Positions 36,846-48,712 of a stretch of DNA of 64,000 nucleotides are shown piece by piece. The position numbers were made by a program, and so were the translations under genes. The notes below the pieces were generated by a model that searched no databases, was not told the origin of the DNA, and worked only from the letters and a program-made list of their open reading frames with translations. Each line of letters begins with the position of its first letter. The stretch's first letter is position 1. Source of the DNA: Polytrichum commune (lineage: Eukaryota; Streptophyta; Polytrichopsida; Polytrichales; Polytrichaceae); the NCBI GenBank assembly GCA_950295325.1, contig OX485808.1, positions 12,590,501 to 12,654,500 of the forward strand, read 5' to 3'.

Positions 36846-38071
36846 TAGTGGCAACACAAGGTACATGTCACAAGTACAAATTAAATCACTCCTTTTTTGT
36901 AAAAATTATTGTGAGAAGATTTGCAAGCCGCATGTTCGACATATTTAACAAGAAGTGAAGACAAGCAAAGCCCAAGAGAAGACAAGAGAATGATCAAACT
37001 TAGATTTTTTCAAATGTGCCCTTTCTGGGCATGTATTATAAAAAGAACCAGCACATTCACTTTTTGGTGAATGGTCATTCTTCTTGGTCCACATTTGGCT
37101 TACACCTGGTGAGGGGCCCAAGGCTTTCAAAACTAATTTTTTAAGAAGTCCGACCATGGAAGTTGGACCATGAACTCGGACCATTGAAAAAGGCCCTCTT
37201 CCATGGTCCGACTTTATGATCCATAGTGTATATGCAGTAATACTAAGTGACATTGGCTCAAATTTAGAGCACTCATACGGGTCAATTGGCATTTAATGAG
37301 GCTCAATCATCTAAGGGAGACCTGCCTAAATCGAACATAACACCTACATGTATTTAAACCTACATTTGAGTGGTATGCGGTTTTGTGTGGATTTAAGAAC
37401 GGACATCAAAAGAACATGTGTTTCAAAGAAATTCAATGACTTGCTCAGAATATGCTAATCATTCTAGATTTAATAATCAAGATAATTGAGAGGACCTACA
37501 TGACCAATTGATGAGCATAAAAATCCTCACTTTGATGATCACTAAGATATTCATATTATCTCAAAAAATTATGAGGGAAATGACTACATGCATGATTTGG
37601 ACTTGTTCACACTAATTGTGTGTTTCATATTCTACAAGGAATGAGTAAAGAGGGAAACATCCGAATAACACACATCTACCTTAAATCTTCATGCATGCCA
37701 ACCTCAACCCATGATTAATAGAAGTTTGTCATGTATGTATTTTGTTTAAATTTGGGATGCTTAAATATTGTAGGTGATAAGCAAGTCCATGTTGAGAAAT
37801 GTTTTTGTCTTTCGAGGCAACACTCGGGATGTTATGGGTCCAACCAATAGAATTGTGACACATGGCACTTTGTCTAAATTTTGAATTAATTTGTGGTGAA
37901 CTTGCTTATCATCTAAGGTTAGAGTAAGAGTTGATGTTAGACGTACACTAGTGTGAATAAGATATATGTTATATGTGGGCATAGTATAAATCCTTGGAGA
38001 GCAACTCTCCAATCTCCTAAAGTCCTAGATACCTAGTATAGGCCTCAAGGTGTCATACCGAGAGGGTCTAA
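36846..38071. other. Spacer with family H end and dispersed repeats
   Basis: 37146-37162 and 37198-37214 form an inverted repeat (AAGTCCGACCATGGAAG, one mismatch), and 37200-37230 resembles the family H terminus. 37330-37700 resembles 26510-26740. No gene was seen. Confidence 0.5.
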
Positions 38072-38559
38072 GGGCCACTTCACACACAACACTGAGAGCC
38101 CGTGACCATTCCACTTCAAGCACTCTCATTGGTGGAAAAGGCGGAGCCGGTCCAAGTTCACTTCACACTATGCTCGAGGGACCAACAAAATATGTGAATG
38201 CAAGATGAATGTCAAGTCCTTGTGGATTCCTACATGGCATCAAATGGATCATGTTTCATGGTCACTTGGACTATTTTCTAAAACCACCTCTTGGAAGTAG
38301 GTCTAACACAAAACCAGGAGACCATGGCACTTTGAACGCTCATAATCATTGGTTTATTCTAGTTTATCACGTGTGAGGACATGCATGAATAGAAATTCAT
38401 TGAAATGGCATTTGGTTGAGGGCCCAGTCACATATGACTACACACTACACTTGAGGGTCCGTGACCACACTACATGATTTTGGAGGTGTCTTTGAACACT
38501 TTTTTTTGGGCTCTCACAATTTCATGGTCACGGCTCTTGGCTCGTGTGTGAAGTGGCCC
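38072..38559. mobile_element. MITE, family F, copy 2 (488 bp)
   Basis: Perfect TAA duplications (38069-38071, 38560-38562). Ends GGGCCACTTCACACACAACA and, as reverse complement, GGGCCACTTCACACACGAGC, followed inside by GAGAGCCCGTGACC and CAAGAGCCGTGACC. PIF/Harbinger-like. Confidence 0.88.
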
Positions 38560-38562
38560 TAA

Positions 38563-40557
38563 GTTAGTGTACCTCTCATTTATTAAAAGTACATATTCAA
38601 CAATTTCCCTCCTCATTGGTTGCCCCATTTTTAGTCCTCATGGATTCTTCTAGATTTACTATAGAGGGCTCTCTATTTCGTCTTTACTTGTGCCGGAATG
38701 TAGTTTCCACATGGGATATAAGTGGTCTTGACAAATGTGAGCATGACACATGACAAAACTTGAGAAGAAAATAATAATTTTTGTGTTGGAATAGAGAACC
38801 CTCTACGGTACATTGATTGCAATGTCAAACGAGCTCAAAATAAAACTTACATGCTATAAGTAGGAAGTGTTCACACCATTTTTCTCTCACTAAGGTAGAC
38901 GAAAAGAACACTTGTTCATTGTGGGCACCTCTTCTATACAAGATTGCATCCAACCTTTTAATCACAAAACACTTCCAAATTGCAACACACAATTTTTTGA
39001 GCTTTGTTGAGTTTTTAATTGGTTGATACAAATATCTCGTGGGTTTAGGGTTTAAGGTTTAGGGTTTAGGTTCAGGGGGCATTTAGGAAGCATAGAGCAA
39101 AGACTTTGAGAAGGTTTGAAAAAACATATAATAAGTTTCTTCTACAACTCCAAGAAAGAGAGAAAGAAAGCCTAGAAAGACGACTCTGATGTTGTCGTTG
39201 GTGTTAATTATGGTGTTGCTTCATTTTTGAGTTGGTCTAAATATGTGTGTGTTAGTGATTTAGTAATTATAAGGAATGAGTTGTGACACAAACCAAATGT
39301 AAGGTAAGCTGCAATAATGATATTCACACACCATGGGAAGGACTCGTGAACTCCAAGTTTTTATTGTAATATGCCATTGCAAAATATAAGGTAGATGAGG
39401 CTAATTCAGTTAGCTTCCTTAATGGGACACTTGTGTTTGGCCTCCTGATTGGTAGTATAATTGCTTTAATTCGGTGGGTGAGTAATACATGGTGATTTAG
39501 TCGTTGCCTTTATGATATTTAGGTTAGTCACCTTCGCAGAAATCAAACTACACCCAACATCCTCCATAATTATGAGTGCCATCCATTGAACTACGACACA
39601 CTTGATTTTTGTGCCAGAGGTGACAAATCAGGAGGCAACAACTTGGATAAATTAGGAGGCGGCATGTGGCTATGAGGTGCCAACTAACTTATATTGTGGG
39701 CATAATCTATAATGAATAAAACAATTCGGCAACATTTTATCTTACATGTGGCCACTTTAAAACATGACATGATCATTGTTGGTATTAAACTTGGTTTTCA
39801 TTGGCAAATGATCATGTAGAAATTGCTAATGATGTCATCCACTTACACAACATTGAACGATAAAAGAGTTGCCCCCAATAACACCACATTGGGAAGTAGA
39901 ATTTTTTTAATTCCGAAACCTAGATCGACACCTGCCTCAACTCCGAATTCAACGATTTCAAATTCTTTGGTCTTGGTTCGCAGTTGCTAACATACGCAAG
40001 CTTCTAATGCTCGAAACCGTCAGCTGGATGATTCTACAAAGCTAGATATGTCCACATTAGCCTCATCTACTTTACATGTATGCACATGCACAATACAAAG
40101 AGTCCTCTTGGACGGCTAATTAAGCACAATAACTAACTTTGTTCAAACTCACACAAAAACCTCGGTCTCAAACCTAAGTACTCAATTGGAGTCAATAAAC
40201 ATCCGAAAGCTCTAATCCTGGCTTACATTTACAACCTTATCTTATTTTCCTAGGTAATCAAAGGTAAACCTACGGTAACGACTTCTTTACCTTGAGGCAA
40301 TTAGAAATTCGTGTTAACAATATGTAATCCCGAAATGGGCATTACAAGATTAAGACGACCCTCGATGAATACTACCTCGATTTTGAAGGTGAACACCTTG
40401 AATAGGCGTGAACAAGTTGGCCAATACCCATATGAACCAAAGGGCAAACCCTTGGGTTTTCACATGGTTGGTTGAAAATATCTAGCTCATCCAGATACCC
40501 CTACTATAATTGGGTGGACCATAGGTGGCAGGGTACACTGAAAATCAAGTGTTAGGA
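38563..40557. other. Spacer, no gene recognised
   Basis: It includes the telomere-like block at 39041-39072. On the minus strand near 40346-40322 is the palindromic TGTAATGCCC...GGGATTACA, reminiscent of plant retroelement termini but unpaired. Confidence 0.45.
39041..39072 (+). repeat. Interstitial telomere-like repeats
   Basis: About four TTTAGGG units, one altered to TTTAAGG, the canonical plant telomere motif. Too short to mark a chromosome end. Confidence 0.8.
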
Positions 40558-40620
40558 AGGTCACCCATGTGAGTACTATTCCGGGCTTAGGCGGCTTAAC
40601 CTCGGAGTTCACATGGGTTC
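40558..40620 (-). repeat. 5S rRNA-derived segment
   Basis: On the minus strand, GAACTCCGAGGTTAAGC, then AGTACTCACATGGGTGACC, match the second half of plant 5S rRNA, which carries the internal Pol III promoter (GAACTCCGCAGTTAAGC...GGATGGGTGACC from memory). The first half and the normal 3' end are absent, so it is not a functional 5S gene. A 5S-derived SINE or a Cassandra-type TRIM LTR are the natural explanations; no paired LTR was found. Confidence 0.65.
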
Positions 40621-42635
40621 TTTGGGTTTAAGCAACCCTTCTATAACTCCATTATAGATAGGTTTCCATCCTCTTTTTACAAAATGTGATATAGGGTAGT
40701 CTCGAGACTTTCTTTCAATGGGGCCATCATGTTGATATTACCTTCTCTATCTTATTGAGGCCATTGCACTCTTTTACTTTAGGAAATTAGCATTTTTTTG
40801 ACATCATCTTGATGTACTTCTAGTCCCATAAGTTGTTTGGTTTCATGGATTCTAAAACCAAATTTCATTTCATTTGTCCTTGAATTACAAAACAATAACT
40901 ATGATTCAAGTCGATATGGACAAACGACTTGTCCATATATAACAATGCACATGAGAAAAATATCAACATCGTTGACACGTGCACATCATAGAACAAATTA
41001 TTTGAAGGAAAAGAAAACTAGAAACATGATGGAAGCCTTGATTCTACATACCACAAATTTGTGATGAAAACACCACTCTAGATGTGTATTTTTTCATGAA
41101 ACAACACAACGTACATACAACTAAGACATGTACACATACCACCGACATTTTAACTCCAATACTTTGTGCGATTGGGTGGGCATATTCATCATTATTGGAT
41201 TCTAACCTCCCAGAAATGAATATTTCAATGGCACACGCAATGCTAACATGCAAATGTGGTTTGACTAGGAGCGTTGGAAGAAGGCGAATAAACCCTTGGA
41301 AAAGACATTTGTCAATATCTGTTGCTACTCATAGTTTGTAAGTTTAGATTGAATTTGCAACCCTAAAAACATCAACAGAGAGTTCTTTTTACACAAACTT
41401 CATAATTATCTTGAACCCACCGAACCATAGCAAAGGTTGCATGATGTTATGACTATGACGTGTGGGTAGGACAAATTATCATAAACTACATAAAATACAA
41501 AGTAGTCGTGGTTGAAAGTGGGCCCAAACCATGACTTGACTATCGTGGTGGTTGTGTATAAACGCACCTTGAATAATAATGCACCCATATACCTACTAGA
41601 GATTGAAATCGCCATCACTTACAAGTTAATATTGTCTTCATGGTTGTCCTTGAGTACTTCATCCAAGTTCCGTCTATCATTCATCCAACGACAGAGACGG
41701 GCGACGTGGCGCGCTCCAAGGGTGGCCAAGGGTGCCTCTTAATTCGCAGCTGCCCGTCAGCCCAAAAATGCGATCTGCGCAAAAAGTAAAAAGGTTGGCG
41801 ATCTGCAGGAGCAGGAAAAGTGACCCGCCTCAGCTGCCAGTGCTGCCCGTGGGAGAAAAAAGGGGACTCGTGCCAAAAGGACAGGACCAAAAGTAGGTGA
41901 AGCTTTCGTTTTTCACTTTGGTTGGCAAATGGAGGGAGAGAGGGAGGGAGAGAGAGATGAGAGAGAGAGAGCGCCATAGCTTGAGCTTCGGCAGCACAAA
42001 ACGAAGCTATACTCTCATAAGGGCCAGGTGGACAGAAGAAAAGAAGAGGGCGCCGATAACAATAGCAAAGCTGCGCAGCTTTCCTTATTAGTTGCTCGTG
42101 GCTCGCTCGCTCGGCAGATAGATAAGTAGCTCTTAGGTCAACTGGAAAGAAAGGGGAGGAAAAGGAGAGCGGAATAGAAAGAACGGAGATCGGTTCAGCA
42201 TTGAGCAGTTGTCGGGATTTGATTGAAGATCCACGCAGTTGAAGGAGGATGAGGATGAAGGTGAAAAGGATGTAATGTGATTCAGTTATGCTTCTTGGAT
42301 TGGTGAATGAAGGAGAGGAGGGGTGAGGAGTGGAGAGGAGAGGAGAGGAGAGGAGAGTGTGAAGATTGATTGATGGATTGGTGTGAATGCAAGAGTGTGT
42401 GGTTCTGAGAAGTGGTTTGATTGAGATCGGAGATTATAGAAGAAGACTGCAGGGAGCAATGGAAGGAGTCAAAAAAAGACGAAGCGGAGGCGGAGATAGA
42501 GCCCACCTACTACTAACAACCAGCTGTAGACTGACTACAGAGGATTGATTAATCATCTTTGGTGCGATATTAGTAGGAATGCTGGAAGGAGGATTTGTTG
42601 GTTAACGTTGTGACGCAAAAGTTCATCAAGAAACA
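40621..42635 (+). promoter_or_regulatory. Upstream region and probable 5' leader of the BRCT gene
   Basis: 40621-41690 holds no recognised gene. From 41690 to 42635 the composition rises in G and A, with GAGAG-rich tracts at 41932-41972 and 42310-42357, typical of plant promoter/leader GA boxes. An in-frame TAA lies shortly before the ATG at 42636. The transcription start cannot be placed. Confidence 0.45.
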
Positions 42636-45600
42636 ATGAGGTCAACGTCGCCGTCGCCATCTCCTTCACCGTCGCTACGGGATCGGACGCCGACGAAAGA
42701 GCAGGCAATTGCTCTTGAAGGCCTGGCGCGGTTATCCACAGATGTGTTTACTGAAAAGCCGTTTGGCGGGCTCGTGATATGTGTTACGGGACTTTCAAAA
42801 GGTGAGGACATTTCAAATCACACTTTAAGAGTCGTTATTATACCAGTTCGCCAAAAGAGTCAGCAGCCGTGGAGCTCAGATCATGATGATGCTTTCGTCT
42901 TTGCAGCAACTGTAACTCTGTCTACTCTATTCTTCTCTCCTCTAGTTGAGCTGTGTCAGCAGAAGAAGCTTTCGTGTGCGGAAGAATTAACCGAGGGAAT
43001 GTTGCGTTATTAAGTTTTGTTAAGCAAACGTCCCTATTCTAACTTCCAATTTACTTTATGAATAATAACCTCTGCTTCAATACGCGTTGAGATGCTTAGC
43101 CTGAAGTCTACATAGAACCTCTATTGCCCGGTGTTCAAATGGGTCCTTATCTTATTGCGTATCAGCTCAAGGCAAACCGTGTGAATTTCATATCTCGCCT
43201 TTTTTCGTTCGGCTACTTATGTAGTTGCTTACGGTAGGACAAAATTGTACCTCCTCTTCAAGATACTTACCTGTACCTTCTCGTGATCTCAACTATGGAA
43301 TACTCGGAAGTCTCGCATCTCTCACAGTAGAGTGAACTAAACTTCTGCAAACTCAATTTCACTTTAACACCTGTCCCTTTAAAGCAAATAGTATTCCTCT
43401 GTTTCAGTTCTTGTTGCTTGATTTGTGAAGTTCCTAATCTAGCTCGGTGTTCAAATCGGTCCTAATCTTATTGCTGGTCATCAGCTTAAGGCAAGCTGTT
43501 TGAATTTCATGTCTCGCCCTCTTTTTTTGTAGTCCGGCTACTTGTATTGTTGCTTATGGTAGGACAAGGTTGTACACCCTCTTCAAGATACTGTTACTGT
43601 ACCTTCTCGTGATCTCAACTTTGGAAATAAGCGAAAGTCTCGAATCTCTCGAAGTAGAGTCGACTTAATTTCTGCATATTCAATTTCACTTTTACGCCTG
43701 TATCCTTTAAAGCAAATTGTATTTGTTGTTGCTTAATGTATGAATCTTTTCTACTCTAGCTCTGTCTGTCTCTGTCTCTGTCTGCCTCCTCCTCTCTCTT
43801 TAAGTTTCTTATTCCTGTTATGAAATCCTCTTACTTTACGCTCTCATAGAATTTACCGTGCCTGGATTAATTAAGCATTTTCGGTGTTTATATCAGAACT
43901 CATGTTATTGAACTTTGCCATTGCTTTCTCTTATTCGCTCCAACTTTGTACATTCTGCTGCATTAGCTGTTGAGTCATAGGCAGGTCTTCATACCTTCAT
44001 GACATTTGTAAGACATTTTCAAATGAAATTCTTTGTAGCCTCTTAAACCCTTATGTATTTTGAAAAGCGGTCTAGTTCCAGATTTTATGATCATACACAT
44101 TCTTGTCTGAAGACAAGGAATTTCATTTTAGCATTGTTAGTGGATAATGTGCTTGTGTGCAGTTTTGTCATGGGAGGTTGTATAGAGAGTTTCAAGTAGG
44201 AAACATCTTTATTTGATTTCTTTCTTACTCCCTTGCCAGTTCATCTTCAGTTTCTGTCACCTGTATAACATTTTTCATGTGCTATGTTATCCTAGTTGCT
44301 TAGGTGGTCTCCCTTTGCACTTAGCTTGCAAAAATGTAAGTTGTTGAAGTGCTTTTCCTCAACCGCAATGCAGAAGACTAGATTTCCTCTTCACAGTATT
44401 TTGACTGTATGATTCATTATTGCAGAGGCTCGTAAGCAAGTGCAGATGATGACGGAGCGAATGGGTGGCCAGTATAGCCCAGACCTGCACGTCAACTGTA
44501 CTCATCTTGTTGTTCAGATATCCTTTGAGCATATTTCTGGTTGTATGTAATTTTTGAAACAAGGCCTGACCAACACTTCAAGAGAAAATTGTCTGTTTTT
44601 CTCACTGCAACTTCTAGATAGGGTAATGAGAAAGTGAGTCAGTTGTAGGAAAGTATTGTAACAACTTTTAATATAAGGACTAAGTTGTCTTCATCCATGA
44701 CGACCTTCTAGGTCCACTTGAAATTAAAATCTGCCACTGCTTTGAAATTTACCTTAACTACATGCACAGTTGCAGTGGCCGCAAATTTGAGCATGCTTTG
44801 AAGCATGGATTGCATAGAGGCTTATATGTTGTCTCGCTGCCATGGTTCCTCAACTCTGCAAAACATTATGGTATGTCTTATTTCTACGTAATTTTCCTCA
44901 CTGAGTAGATTATTTCTCTGATTTTGTGTAGGATTTTTCTTGTTTCTTCAGCTCCTAAGTTGCTGGAGATATTATAACTCAATAGCTGGTTGATTATGCA
45001 GAGCGTCTAGATGAATCCTTGTACACAGTGCAAAGGAGTTTTCAGAATGGTTCTACTCCTGAGAAGTTTGCTGAAGCTATTGCAAGCACCAGCTGGCAGA
45101 ATTCATGCATGCCAGATACTCGTGAAGGGGGATCCTGCATGCAGCCCACTGTGATTTCAAAGACAAAGAGTCCTGCAGGATCCATAAAAACTTCATCTAG
45201 CACACCTCTTACTCCACAATCTACTTCTACAACCCATACAACAAATAATGCTCTTGCTGGTGCACGCTTCTACATTGATCCTGATCTTCCAAGCGACTTG
45301 CAATCTAAGGTATGAATTATTGCTCTTTACATGTGTTATATCTATCATACTTTTTATTTTCTGGTTACTGTAGTTAATTTCCATGTACTCTTGATTTGAA
45401 CACATGATCATGTGCTTTAGTTTAAAATGGGATTGATGGGTACAATTGTTAGTTCATATCACCTATGTAGACAGTAGGGGTAAGTCTGGATAATCTGCTT
45501 GATTTCCAAGTGCCTGTCCTTTCTATTTGTCTCTGAGAAGTTATTCACATAAGTCAATTGGGTGTTCAATTTTTTGACGTTTTAGTTGACCTGCTCTGCA

Positions 45601-48600
45601 GGTGCAGGAAGCGGTGGAGTCATGGGGGGCAGTATGTGTGGAAATTTGGTCCAAAAACAGTAATGCCACCCATGTTGTTTGTGAACCAATTTCTCTTTCC
45701 AAGTACATTGGCCTCAATCTTCACCTTGTCTCAGTAAGCAACTCTGCCACTTGATACAAACTTGCCAGTGTTTCCCTTGCTGCAAGAGAACATTTGGTTC
45801 ATTAGAAGGCTGAGACATATCATTTAATGAGTTCCTATATTCATCTTCAATCTTGGGAAATTTGATGTTCACTCACTCAGATTGTAACAGGTCCTCCTGG
45901 AGGTGAGAAATCACCAATGTTTGAGCAGTGGGCCTTTAGATTATTGTGAAGTTTAGGATCCTGGGATCTCTGCAAAGTTCAAAGTCTCCCTTGCTGTACA
46001 CAACGAGCTATTTAAAACATCCTGATCGCTGCAGATTATGGCACTGCCTTTATCATAAGGACAAAGGCATTTTCCTTGGAAGTTTTACAAATTTTCTATT
46101 TATAATTGTGTGCAGCCTATGTGGGTGCTTTCTGCTCGTGATGGCTTTCCCCTACGATGTGTGCAATACTCAGCAGATCTTGCAAGAAATGTTGCTGATC
46201 TACTTCTGTCTGGAAATGACAGTAGCCAGCTACCCAAAGTAAGCCACACCATTTCCCCATTTCTCCAGATACTCTCATAGTTGAATCATCAAAGAAATTT
46301 CAGAACATTTTTCTTCTTTTCACTTGGTGGATCAAGACAGTTATCAGATCAGACTATGTAGGGCAGTTGCTCTTATTTGACTAGTCCAATCATTGAGTGG
46401 GATTCTGCTTTGGCTTTATCTATTGTGCAGGGATAAGTTTGTGCTTACTATTTTAAACAAGTAGGCTGTAGATGTCATGCATATTATTGGATTGACTGAT
46501 GATATGAATACTGAATTCATTGAACCTCTTGTTGTTGTCTTCAGGGCTCAATAAACACCTTTGGGAGGCCTGGCAATGAAAGAACAGTGGAGGCCCATTT
46601 GAAAGATCGACAGGAAAAGGCAACTGCAGCAAAAGCAGGAGTGCGCAGGAGACGTGGAGCTCGCATGCAGGTAGAGTATAACACAACCTTGACAGGGTAA
46701 CAATAAATATGGTGAAATATGCGACATTATCTATCTCACAAATCTCATGGTTTGTTGCTGAAGGTTCCAGGCATATCTCCTTGTGTTCTGACTGTTATAT
46801 AGTTTTTGCATTCAGTCTTTATCTATTGAAAGTGATTTGTTTGAGGCCATCAGGGTATCGTAGTCACTGAATAATCTTGGCCTCAACTAAGGTTGACTAT
46901 TCTGTACTTGTTAGATGCATGCAGTTCAGAGCTTGTCAGGATAAGCTGTTATCCCTTGCCTGAACTTATTCACTCTATTGAGATGTGTGGACTGCATTTT
47001 GAGATAGTTCATTGTTTATTACAGCCATGCCGAACACTTCCTCGCCCAATCACACCGACAAGCCTCTTGGATTCAACGTGTTGGGTTGTTACAGATGCTC
47101 CTTCTGCTGCTCAACTATATACAGATAGCACTGGAAAGGTTGTTCTTGAGAATGGTGAAGAAGCAGAGACTGAGGATGATGATGGCCATAGACCCTATCA
47201 GGAACGATTGAACAGTATTTCAGAGAAAGAAATATACACAAGGCTTCTCAGTGAAAGGTGACTACAAATTGCTCTTACTGTCTAGTGAATATGTTTAGAT
47301 GCGATACTAAGGCTCAAAATTTATGGCTGGTGACACAAAGCTAAATATCCAACTACAGTAATGAGTTTTAAGCATCTACAAAGATCAGGATGGGTGAGGA
47401 GATTCTACAATTTATAGAGGAACCAGGACATGTGACATTACTGTCATTGAACTGAATTGGGCTCCATTGTTGCAAAGTGCCATTAAAGGATCTGCTGGGT
47501 TTGAGACAGTTTTGTTGTGAAGGAGGTCAGCTGAGCTCAGAATTATCTAAGTTATCAAGTTTATGTTTGCAGTGAGAAGCGGGAGGTTGTGTTCAGAGGT
47601 CCCTTCTTGACAATCTTATTCCCTATTGACCGGTTTTCTGAACTGGGGCCATCGTCAAGGACATTCTTCAGTGAGGGAGGCTTCACGAGGGAGCAGATCC
47701 TTGAGTTTGTACACTCATTTTATCAGGTAAACAGTTTGAACTGCAATCTACCTGGTATCTTCATCAAGATATGTTAAACCTTATAAAAGCTGAATGCCAT
47801 TAGAGAAAGTGGATATGATGGTGATTATTTTGAGGTCTATCTGTTGGTTATAAATTTGGCTAGACTGGTCCCCTGTTCAGAACAACAAACCAAGGGAATT
47901 TGGAATCAACTGGTGAAGATCCTAGCTGTTTCTTTGGAATAGCTGTGGATTATTGGTTATTTCTTAAGAAAGTAGCGAATGTTTTCATATATTCCACAGT
48001 CCACTCAAATGGTCACTTTTCCCACTGAAGTTTGAATTTTGAATGCGGTTTTCGGTCCGTCAACCAGTTGGTGTAAGGCATGTGACCCTATTGTGGGCAC
48101 TTCCAACTCCACAAATTTCTCGCTGTTGAATTCACTCGGCTTGGGAATAGTCTCATCCAGTTAGCAATTGCAAATTACAAAGATACAGATTCAAAGTGAA
48201 TGATGATCACATTGGCCCTCCCAATTTTGTTCTTTATGAACTTAGAATGGTGTCTATTTATTGAGCACAGTACAATCTCATCGTAAAATGTGAATTTTTG
48301 GTGTCTTTTAACTACAAACCTGGCTGTATTGAACCACTCAACTATGGGTGTCCAATCAAGAAGAGTGACCACATAAGGTCCACATATCTTATTAACTAGT
48401 TTCCGGTTCTCATCAGTTCAAAGCTCATGTGTATTTTCTACTGTGTGGAACAGGAACACCTCTTGCCAGAAGAGATTAGTGCTGCAATTCATACAGATTC
48501 CAAACATGCCGATAAATTAAGGACGATCTACACTTCGAAAGAGACGGACGAGCTTGGTTACGTTCCCATGTTGCGATCTGAGTTCCTTGGAAGCAGACGG

Positions 48601-48672
48601 CAGTTTGAAGGTTTGAAGCGCATCAGTCAAGAACCTACTAGTCACATTTATGATCTATGGCTAGGTTCCTAA
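42636..48672 (+). CDS. MEI1: BRCT-domain protein, MEI1/TopBP1-like (ten exons, 551 aa)
   Basis: Inferred exons: 42636-42801, 44426-44517, 44768-44870, 45002-45309, 45602-45733, 46116-46238, 46545-46670, 47025-47257, 47573-47726, 48454-48672; total 1656 nt, frame intact at every junction. Domains: Ser-Pro-rich N-terminus (RSTSPSPSPSPSL); BRCT about 42-125 (FGGLVICVTGLSK, GGQYSP, CTHLVVQ, PWFLNSAKHY); Ser/Thr-rich linker; second BRCT about 205-295 (ARFYIDPDLPSD, ATHVVCEP, WVLSARDG); basic patch AGVRRRRGARMQ near 338-350, a likely nuclear signal; acidic stretch near 400; conserved C-terminus with EISAAIHTDSKHADKL. Arabidopsis MEI1, a TopBP1 relative acting in meiotic DNA repair, is the best match by recollection. 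That protein is much longer with more BRCT domains, so N-terminal repeats are missing here or on unseen upstream exons. Confidence 0.85.
43128..43735 (+). repeat. Diverged tandem duplication inside MEI1-like intron 1
   Basis: 43128-43440 and 43444-43735 share, in order, CGGTGTTCAAAT, CTTATTGC, TCGGCTACTT-like text, TACCTTCTCGTGATCTCAAC and TTTAAAGCAAAT. It accounts for much of the 1624-nt intron. Confidence 0.85.
44518..44767 (+). other. U12-type AT-AC intron (intron 2 of the MEI1-like gene)
   Basis: The intron begins ATATCCTTT, the U12 5' splice-site consensus, and ends TACCTTAACTACATGCAC, with CCTTAAC matching the U12 branch site and the branch A about 10 nt from the terminal AC. Removing it joins CACGTCAACTGT...GTTCAG to AGTTGCAGTGGC in phase and restores the BRCT run CTHLVVQSCSGRKFEHALKH. 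GT-AG alternatives nearby add or lose conserved residues. Confidence 0.85.
48062..48420 (+). repeat. Dispersed repeat in MEI1-like intron 9
   Basis: CACTTCCAACTCCACA...CAGTTAGCAATTGCAAATTA matches units of the 58450-59750 array, and the following GAGCACAGTACAATCTCATC...GGTGTCCAATCAAGAA matches 59765-59890. So one composite unit sits inside the intron. Confidence 0.75.
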
Positions 48673-48679
48673 TATCATG

Positions 48680-48680
<1 letters not shown>

Positions 48681-48712
<32 letters not shown>
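48681..48712 (+). repeat. (TC)n microsatellite after the MEI1-like stop
   Basis: Nearly perfect CT repeat beginning nine bases after the TAA, within the probable 3' UTR. Confidence 0.85.
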
